Assembly: GCA_019635275.1 (NCBI GenBank)
Contig: JAHBZV010000024.1
Span: 1-44,376 of the forward strand
Reading direction: 5' to 3'
Source: Burkholderiaceae bacterium
GTDB taxonomy: Bacteria; Pseudomonadota; Gammaproteobacteria; Burkholderiales; Burkholderiaceae_E
Length of the DNA stretch: 44,376 bases
Shown here: positions 39,390 to 44,376 of the stretch, piece after piece
Layout: the number at the start of each line of letters is the position of its first letter
Position numbering within the stretch: the stretch's first letter is position 1
Program-made: the position numbers and the translations under genes
Notes under the pieces: model-generated
Told to the model about the DNA's origin: nothing
Seen by the model: the letters and a program-made list of their open reading frames with translations, nothing else
The model's database searches: none

Positions 39390-41147
39390 ATGACGAGCAC
39401 CAAGACCGCGCAGGTCCGCAACCCGATGGATCCGGTGCAGATGGCCTCGCTGAAGCACTGGGGCAAACTACCCGAAGGCGCCAGCGAGCGGATGACCGAC
39501 GAGGCCGACGTCGACTGCGGCTGGGGCCGGCTGATCTTCGGCCAGACCTACGGTTCACCGGAACGACTCGCCGAAGCGATCCGCCGCGAGGCGCCGGGTC
39601 GTCGCGACGTCGCGCTGTACATCCGCGATCCGCACGTGGTCGTCGCGCTCGCGCCGCAGCAACTGTTCCTGGACCCCTCGCATACGTTCCGGCTGGCGTT
39701 GCAGGCGACGCCGCCGGACGCGCCGTCGAACGCGCCGTCGGACGCCGGGCTGCGCATTCGGTCGGCCCGCGCCGAGGACGAGGCGGCAGTGAACCGGATC
39801 TACCTGTCGCGCTCGATGGTGCCGGTGCGCGACGGCTTCTTCGCCGATGCGCGACGAGACGCGGCACTGCTGCTGCTCGTCGCCGAGGACGTCGACAGCA
39901 ACGCGGTCCTCGGTGCCGTGACCGGCGTGGACCACGTCGCCGCCTGCAGCGACCCCGACGGCGGCGCGAGCCTGTGGTCGCTCGCAGTCGACCCGCAAGG
40001 CACGCGCCCCGGCGTCGGCGAGGCGCTGGTGCGCGCCCTCGCCGCGCACTTTCGCGCGCGGGGCCGCAGCTACCTCGATCTGTCGGTGATGCACGACAAC
40101 GCCGAGGCGATCGCGCTCTACGAAAAACTCGGCTTCGAGCGCGTGCCGGTCTATTGCGTCAAGAACAAGAACCCGATCAACGAGAAGCTGTTCGTCGGGC
40201 CCGACAGTTTCGGCGAGCTGAACGTCTACGCGCGGATCCTGGTCGACGAGGCGCGGCGCCGCGGAATCTGCGTCGAGGTGCTGGACGCCGGGCACGGCTT
40301 CTTCCGCCTCTCCCTGGGCGGGCGGACGATCACCTGCCGCGAGTCGCTGTCCGAGCTGACCTCGGCGATCGCGATGAGCCGCTGCGACGACAAGCGCGTC
40401 ACGCGCCGCGTGCTCACCGACGCGGGGCTGCGGATGCCCGAGCAGATGCTGGCCGGGAACCGCGACGCGCTGCGCGCGTTCGTCGCGCGGCACCGCCGCG
40501 TCGTCGCCAAACCCGCGCGCGGCGAACAGGGCCGCGGCGTGAGGGTCGACCTGCGCAGCCTCGCCGAAGTCGAGCGCGCCATCTCCGGCGCGCGCCGCTT
40601 CTGCGAGGACGTGATCGTCGAGGAACTCGTTTCGGGCGAAGACCTGCGCATCGTCGTCATCGACTACCGGGTCGTCGCAGCGGCGATCCGCAGCCCCGCA
40701 CAGGTGACCGGCGACGGCAGCAACACCGTGCGCACGCTGATCGTCAAGCAGAGCCGCCGTCGCCGCGCGGCGACCAGCGGCGAGAGCTCGATCCCGCTGG
40801 ACGCCGAAACGCGGCGCTGCGTCGAATCGGCCGGACGTTCGATGGACGAGGTGCTGCCCGCCGGCGAGACGCTCGTCGTGCGAAAGACCGCGAACCTGCA
40901 CACCGGGGGGACGATCCACGACGTCACCGCCCGCCTTCATCCCCAACTCGCAGCGGTCGCCGAGCGTGCCGCACGCGCGCTGGAGATCCCGGTGGTCGGC
41001 GTCGATTTCATCGTTCCCGACGTCGAGGGCAGCGACTACGCGATCATCGAGGCAAACGAGCGGCCGGGCCTCGCGAACCACGAGCCGCAGCCCACGGCCG
41101 AGCGCTTCGTCGATCTGCTGTTTCCGCAGACGCGGGGGCAGGCATGA
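39390..41147 (+). CDS. ngg: N-acetylglutaminylglutamine synthetase (GNAT plus ATP-grasp fusion)
   Basis: This 585-residue fusion makes N-acetylglutaminylglutamine, the dipeptide precursor of NAGGN. The GNAT acetyltransferase domain lies at about 115-270 (RIRSARAEDEAAVNRIYLS, SLAVDPQGTRPGVGEALVRA, HDNAEAIALYEKLGFERVPVY). The ATP-grasp ligase domain lies at about 330-580 (SRCDDKRVTRRVLTDAGLRMP, VVAKPARGEQGRGV, VIVEELVSGEDLRIVVIDY, IIEANERPGL). The acetylation plus ligation fusion matches the known two-domain design of this enzyme. A GGAG site precedes the ATG at 39390, 26 bases after the amidotransferase. Its stop overlaps the peptidase start. Confidence 0.9.
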   Translation: MTSTKTAQVRNPMDPVQMASLKHWGKLPEGASERMTDEADVDCGWGRLIFGQTYGSPERLAEAIRREAPGRRDVALYIRDPHVVVALAPQQLFLDPSHTFRLALQATPPDAPSNAPSDAGLRIRSARAEDEAAVNRIYLSRSMVPVRDGFFADARRDAALLLLVAEDVDSNAVLGAVTGVDHVAACSDPDGGASLWSLAVDPQGTRPGVGEALVRALAAHFRARGRSYLDLSVMHDNAEAIALYEKLGFERVPVYCVKNKNPINEKLFVGPDSFGELNVYARILVDEARRRGICVEVLDAGHGFFRLSLGGRTITCRESLSELTSAIAMSRCDDKRVTRRVLTDAGLRMPEQMLAGNRDALRAFVARHRRVVAKPARGEQGRGVRVDLRSLAEVERAISGARRFCEDVIVEELVSGEDLRIVVIDYRVVAAAIRSPAQVTGDGSNTVRTLIVKQSRRRRAATSGESSIPLDAETRRCVESAGRSMDEVLPAGETLVVRKTANLHTGGTIHDVTARLHPQLAAVAERAARALEIPVVGVDFIVPDVEGSDYAIIEANERPGLANHEPQPTAERFVDLLFPQTRGQA

Positions 41148-42391
41148 GCGCGGCGCCGATGACGACGGGGTCGTCGCCTCGTGACGGCTCGCGCCGGCAC
41201 GCGTCGCCGATCGACCGCGCCTATCTGCTCGACGTGCTCGGCCGGCTGCTCGCGATCCGCAGCCCCTCCGGGATGACCGACCAGATCATCCTGGCGGTCA
41301 GCGAGGAGCTCGACACACTGCGCATCCCGCACAGCCTGACGCGGCGCGGCGCGATCCGCGCCGACCTCGAGGGCGCGCGCCACAGTCCCGATCGCGCGAT
41401 CGTCGCGCACCTGGACACGCTTGGCGCGATGGTCAAGCAGGTGAAACCGAACGGGCGGCTCGAGCTCGTTCCGATCGGCCACTGGTCGGCGCGCTTCGCC
41501 GAAGGTGCGCGCGTCACGGTGCACGCCGACGATGGCCGCTACTTCCGCGGCACCATCCTGCCGCTGAAGGCCTCGGGCCACACCTGGGGCGACGAGATCG
41601 ACGCGCAACCGTCCGGCTGGGCCCACGTCGAGTTGCGACTCGACGAGCGCTGCCACGGCGTCGAAGACCTGGTCCGCCTCGGCGTGAACGTCGGCGACAC
41701 GGTGTCGGTCGACGCGCAGCCCGAGTTCTGCGACAACGGATTCATCAACGCCCGGCACCTGGACGACAAGGCCGGCGTCGCGGCCCTGCTGGCCGTGGCC
41801 CGGGCGTGTCGCGACGCAGGCGCACCGCTTCCGGTCGACTGCCACCTGCTGTTCACGATCTCGGAGGAGATCGGCGTCGGCGCCTCGCACATCCTGCACG
41901 GCGACGTCTCCGAACTGGTGTCGATCGACAACGGCACGATCGCCCCGGGCCAGAACACCTGCGAGTACGGTGTCACGGTCGCGATGCAGGACTCGTCGGG
42001 CCCGTTCGACTGGCACCTGACGCGTCACCTGCTGGCGCTGTGCCGCGAACATGCGATCGAACACAGCCGGGACGTCTTCAGGCACTACCGCAGCGACGCG
42101 GCGGCCGCGGTCGAAGCCGGCAACGACATTCGTACCGCGCTGGCGTGCTTCGCGCTCGACGCCTCGCACGGCTACGAGCGCACCCACGTCGACTCGCTGA
42201 TGGCGCTGGCCGACCTGCTCTACGCGTACGTCTGCAGCGAGCCGCTGTTCCGGCGCGACGCGATGGCGCTCGGGCCGGTCGCCGACTTCCCTCAGCCGCC
42301 TCCGGCGCCCGAGCAGCCGTCGGCCGACCCGGCAATCGCGGATCAGGCGCCGCCGCGTCAGCCGGGCGGCGAGTCGCTCACGCGCGCCTGA
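41144..42391 (+). CDS. M42-family metallopeptidase associated with the NAGGN system
   Basis: This 415-residue, aminopeptidase-like dinuclear metalloenzyme has family ligands visible: His and Asp of AHLDTLGAMV, the bridging Asp of RHLDDKAGVAAL, the catalytic/ligand Glu pair of ISEEIGVGASH, Asp of SIDNGT and a late His in ASHGYERTHVDSL. A C-terminal Pro/Ala-rich tail of about 45 residues (PQPPPAPEQPSADPA) is not part of the fold. Its role is not established; it may recycle NAGGN or related dipeptides (inference). Its last 34 bases overlap the convergent DsbA-like gene. Confidence 0.87.
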   Translation: MSAAPMTTGSSPRDGSRRHASPIDRAYLLDVLGRLLAIRSPSGMTDQIILAVSEELDTLRIPHSLTRRGAIRADLEGARHSPDRAIVAHLDTLGAMVKQVKPNGRLELVPIGHWSARFAEGARVTVHADDGRYFRGTILPLKASGHTWGDEIDAQPSGWAHVELRLDERCHGVEDLVRLGVNVGDTVSVDAQPEFCDNGFINARHLDDKAGVAALLAVARACRDAGAPLPVDCHLLFTISEEIGVGASHILHGDVSELVSIDNGTIAPGQNTCEYGVTVAMQDSSGPFDWHLTRHLLALCREHAIEHSRDVFRHYRSDAAAAVEAGNDIRTALACFALDASHGYERTHVDSLMALADLLYAYVCSEPLFRRDAMALGPVADFPQPPPAPEQPSADPAIADQAPPRQPGGESLTRA

Positions 42392-43041
42392 GCGAACGCG
42401 CCGAGCAGCGCATCGGCCCCCTGCGCGCCGTTGACCCCGATCCTGCCGTCGATGACGAAGAACGGCACGCCGCGGATGCCGAGTTCGCGCGCCTCGGCTT
42501 CCGCCTGCGTGGTCCGCTCGAGTGCGTCGCCGTCGTCCAGCGCCGTGCGGATCGCGGCATCGTCGAGCCCCGCTTCGCGTGCGAGCGCTGCGAGCGCCTC
42601 GCGAGCGCTCAGGTCCGCCCCTTCGACGAAGTACGCGCGGAACAGCCGCTCGACGACCGCCTGTTGCGCCTCGCCCTGCGCCGCCGCGATCAGTGCGTGC
42701 GCCCGAAGCGTGTTCGGCTGCCGGGCGATCCGCGCGAACTCGGGCTGTAGACCCACTGCGCGCGCCGCCGCGCTGACCCGCTGGTAGATCGCGGTGGGGT
42801 CCGAGGCTCCGAACTTCTCGCGCAGGTAGTCGGCACGACTCATGCCCTCGTCCGGAAGGTCCGGGTTGAGCTGGAACGGGTGCCAGCGCACCATCGGTAC
42901 GGGCGCATCCGGGTGCGCGTCGCGCCAGCGCGCCAGCGCCGCTTCGAGCTGGCGCTTGCCGACGTAGCACCACGGGCACACGACATCGGAGACGACGTCG
43001 ATGCGCAACGCGTCGCCGGCGGGTTCGAGGATCGGGTTCAT
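42358..43041 (-). CDS. DsbA/FrnE-family thiol oxidoreductase
   Basis: This 227-residue thioredoxin-fold protein has its active-site motif CPWC at C22/C25 (DVVCPWCYVGKRQLEAAL). The helical insertion has WHPFQLNPDLPDEGMSRADYL and RQPNTLRAHALIAAA. The cis-Pro loop is IRGVPFFVIDGRIGVNGAQG. There is no signal peptide, so it is cytoplasmic, as usual for FrnE-type proteins, which are linked to oxidative stress in other bacteria. The family also contains 2-hydroxychromene-2-carboxylate isomerases, but those lack the CxxC pair. The 3' end overlaps the peptidase gene on the other strand. Confidence 0.88.
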   Translation of the reverse strand: MNPILEPAGDALRIDVVSDVVCPWCYVGKRQLEAALARWRDAHPDAPVPMVRWHPFQLNPDLPDEGMSRADYLREKFGASDPTAIYQRVSAAARAVGLQPEFARIARQPNTLRAHALIAAAQGEAQQAVVERLFRAYFVEGADLSAREALAALAREAGLDDAAIRTALDDGDALERTTQAEAEARELGIRGVPFFVIDGRIGVNGAQGADALLGAFAQARVSDSPPG

Positions 43042-43086
43042 CGGGTCTCCATCTGTATCAATCGCGCGCAAGGAACTCGCCCGGCG

Positions 43087-43117
<31 letters not shown>

Positions 43118-43200
43118 GACGGGATCGGCGCAGATCTTCGGCACCAGGACGAAGAGACTCGGCCACACCGCGACGATCGTCGACCGTGCACCCTGGATCG

Positions 43201-43863
43201 TCACTCGCGGGAACGCTGCTCATGCGACTCTCCCGCCCAGCCGGGCACGCGCCAGTCGCGCGCCAGCGCGATGAGCCGTATCCCGGCGGCGACCACGATG
43301 CCTGCGGCCAGCGCCTGCCAGTCCGCCCCGAGCACACCGGCGACCGCGAGGAACGCCCACGCGCCGGCGAACGAGCACACGGCATAGGGCCGGTGATCGC
43401 GGAAGATCGCCGGCACCTCGTTGCACAGCACGTCGCGCATCACGCCGCCGAACACGCCGGTCACGACCCCCATCAGTGCGCAGACGATCGCCGGCTGCCC
43501 CATCTCCCAGGCCATGCCGGTTCCGGAGGCGCTGAACAGCCCCATTCCGAACGCGTCGGCCCAGAGCATCGGCCAGGCCGGCGGCGTCGGGCGAGCCGCT
43601 TGCAGCCAGAACCATCCGACGACGACCAGCGCAAGCACGGCCCAGACGTAGCCGCTGTACATCACCCAGAAGAACGGCCGCCGATCGAGCAGCAGGTCGC
43701 GCAGCGTGCCGCCGCCGAAAGCCGCGAAGAAGGTCACTGTCGCGACCCCGACGATGTCCATTCGCTTGCGCGTCGCCTCGATGAATCCCGACAGCGCGAA
43801 CGCCAGCGTGCCGGCAATTTCGATGGCCGACAGCAGCACGCCCGCGGGCAGCCCTGCGTTCAT
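43201..43863 (-). CDS. TRIC-family (UPF0126) cation channel protein
   Basis: This 220-residue membrane protein has seven helices in two pseudo-repeats. Each repeat has the glycine-rich kinked helix followed by a basic residue: FAAFGGGTLRDLLLDRRPFFW (about 49-69) and GVFGGVMRDVLCNEVPAIF (about 136-155). SGTGMAWEMG is in the middle. Bacterial homologs (YadS/YicG) form trimeric cation channels; the physiological role is unclear. A long open frame extends upstream, but MNAGLPAGVLLSAIEIAGTL gives the family N-terminus. Confidence 0.87.
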   Translation of the reverse strand: MNAGLPAGVLLSAIEIAGTLAFALSGFIEATRKRMDIVGVATVTFFAAFGGGTLRDLLLDRRPFFWVMYSGYVWAVLALVVVGWFWLQAARPTPPAWPMLWADAFGMGLFSASGTGMAWEMGQPAIVCALMGVVTGVFGGVMRDVLCNEVPAIFRDHRPYAVCSFAGAWAFLAVAGVLGADWQALAAGIVVAAGIRLIALARDWRVPGWAGESHEQRSRE

Positions 43864-44212
43864 CCGGATGCCCCCGCGCGACGGCGTCCCTCTCCCGCAC
43901 GCAGGCGCATGCCCCGCCATGCCGGCGGCGGACGGCGCGCGGACGTCGGGCGATTCGCGCGGCGGTGGCGATCGACATCGGGCATCGTGAGGGGGCGCGG
44001 GCGTATCGGGGTCGGAGCGCGCCGCGCGGAGAATCGCGCGGCCACCGGATCGTACCGCCAATCGCTGGCCACCGCGCGCCGCGTGGCCGGGGCGCCGATC
44101 CGGGCGTTTATCATGCGGGCACACCCGCTTCGCGGTTCCATCCGCCTTTTCCTATGCACGACGCGATGCACGACGCCCCCAGCGCGGCCCGGCGAGGCAT
44201 CCGGGCACCGAA
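43864..44212. other. 349-base divergent intergenic region
   Basis: I see no convincing gene here. A TATCAT box (44109-44114) on the plus strand could be a -10 for the FAD oxidoreductase gene. A 20-codon frame (44154-44216, MHDAMHDAPSAARRGIRAPK) ends with TGA overlapping the GTG of that gene and could be a short leader peptide or chance. Confidence 0.4.
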
Positions 44213-44376
44213 GTGACGACGCAGGCCGACGCGATCGTGATCGGCGCCGGCATCGTCGGCGCGGCCTGCGCGCGCCGACTGTCCGAACGCGGACTGCGCG
44301 TCGTCGTGCTCGAGCGCGAACCGGCGCCGGCAGCGGGCTCCACCGGACGCAGCGCCGCCGGCGTGCGGGTGCAGTT
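44213..44376 (+). CDS. FAD-dependent oxidoreductase (DAO family), N-terminal part
   Basis: Only the first 54 codons are in the window. They encode the dinucleotide-binding start DAIVIGAGIVGAACARRL with the GxGxxG motif, followed by GLRVVVLERE with the acidic residue that binds the FAD ribose. The continuation GSTGRSAAGVR is typical of glycine oxidase/sarcosine oxidase-like DAO proteins. The substrate cannot be read from this part. The GTG at 44213 is the likely start; the true start could be elsewhere because the upstream region lacks a clear ribosome-binding site. Confidence 0.78.
   Translation, partial: MTTQADAIVIGAGIVGAACARRLSERGLRVVVLEREPAPAAGSTGRSAAGVRVQ

Noticed and set aside
43965-44216. 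An 83-codon plus-strand frame before the FAD oxidoreductase
   Set aside because: Arg/Pro/His-rich with no family features; only its last 20 codons (from 44154) have a start placed where a leader peptide might be.

Overview
The window is about 44.4 kb of very GC-rich DNA, roughly 70% by eye. It is densely coded with many ATGA/GTGA start-stop overlaps. Gene order and protein content point to a betaproteobacterium of the order Burkholderiales: lptD divergent from amgK-murU, then pepP-ubiH-dusB-fis-purH-ruvCAB, then ybgC-tolQRAB-pal-cpoB-queC. The genus cannot be named from the sequence alone. I see no insertion sequence, prophage, integrase or CRISPR array. Most of the window is core chromosome followed by three accessory blocks.

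Positions 1-11000 are housekeeping. A 5'-partial lptD (LPS export) faces amgK-murU (cell-wall sugar recycling). Then come pepP, a shortened ubiH, dusB-fis, purH, the Holliday-junction genes ruvC-ruvA-ruvB and a rhomboid protease. Positions 11000-17650 hold the complete Tol-Pal envelope operon (ybgC, tolQ, tolR, tolA, tolB, pal, cpoB), with queC coupled to its end, a frameshifted relic of a ParE-type toxin, and a tRNA-Lys(UUU) gene with a clear sigma-70 promoter.

Positions 17800-23950 carry single-gene units: a glycine-zipper protein, a tandem universal stress protein divergent from a Na+/Ca2+-type antiporter, a CopD-like membrane protein, a cardiolipin-synthase-like phospholipase D and an MFS transporter.

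Positions 23950-30050 are a five-gene minus-strand operon: periplasmic adaptor, RND pump, DUF2892 membrane protein, SLAC1/TehA-type anion channel and a CsoR/FrmR-family repressor. Two matched operator-like palindromes (ATACC-N6-GGTAT) lie in front of the first gene. The repressor has an unusual cysteine arrangement. The gene set suggests an efflux system responding to reactive sulfur, aldehyde or metal stress. This is my best candidate for an undescribed system.

Positions 30250-36455 are pgaABCD, for synthesis and export of the biofilm polysaccharide PNAG, followed by an overlapping EamA transporter. Positions 37450-42391 form the N-acetylglutaminylglutamine amide (NAGGN) osmolyte operon behind a good promoter: amidotransferase, GNAT/ATP-grasp synthetase and M42 peptidase. 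PNAG and NAGGN side by side suggest a locus for desiccation or osmotic tolerance. The window ends with a DsbA/FrnE-like oxidoreductase, a TRIC-family channel and the start of a FAD-dependent oxidoreductase.
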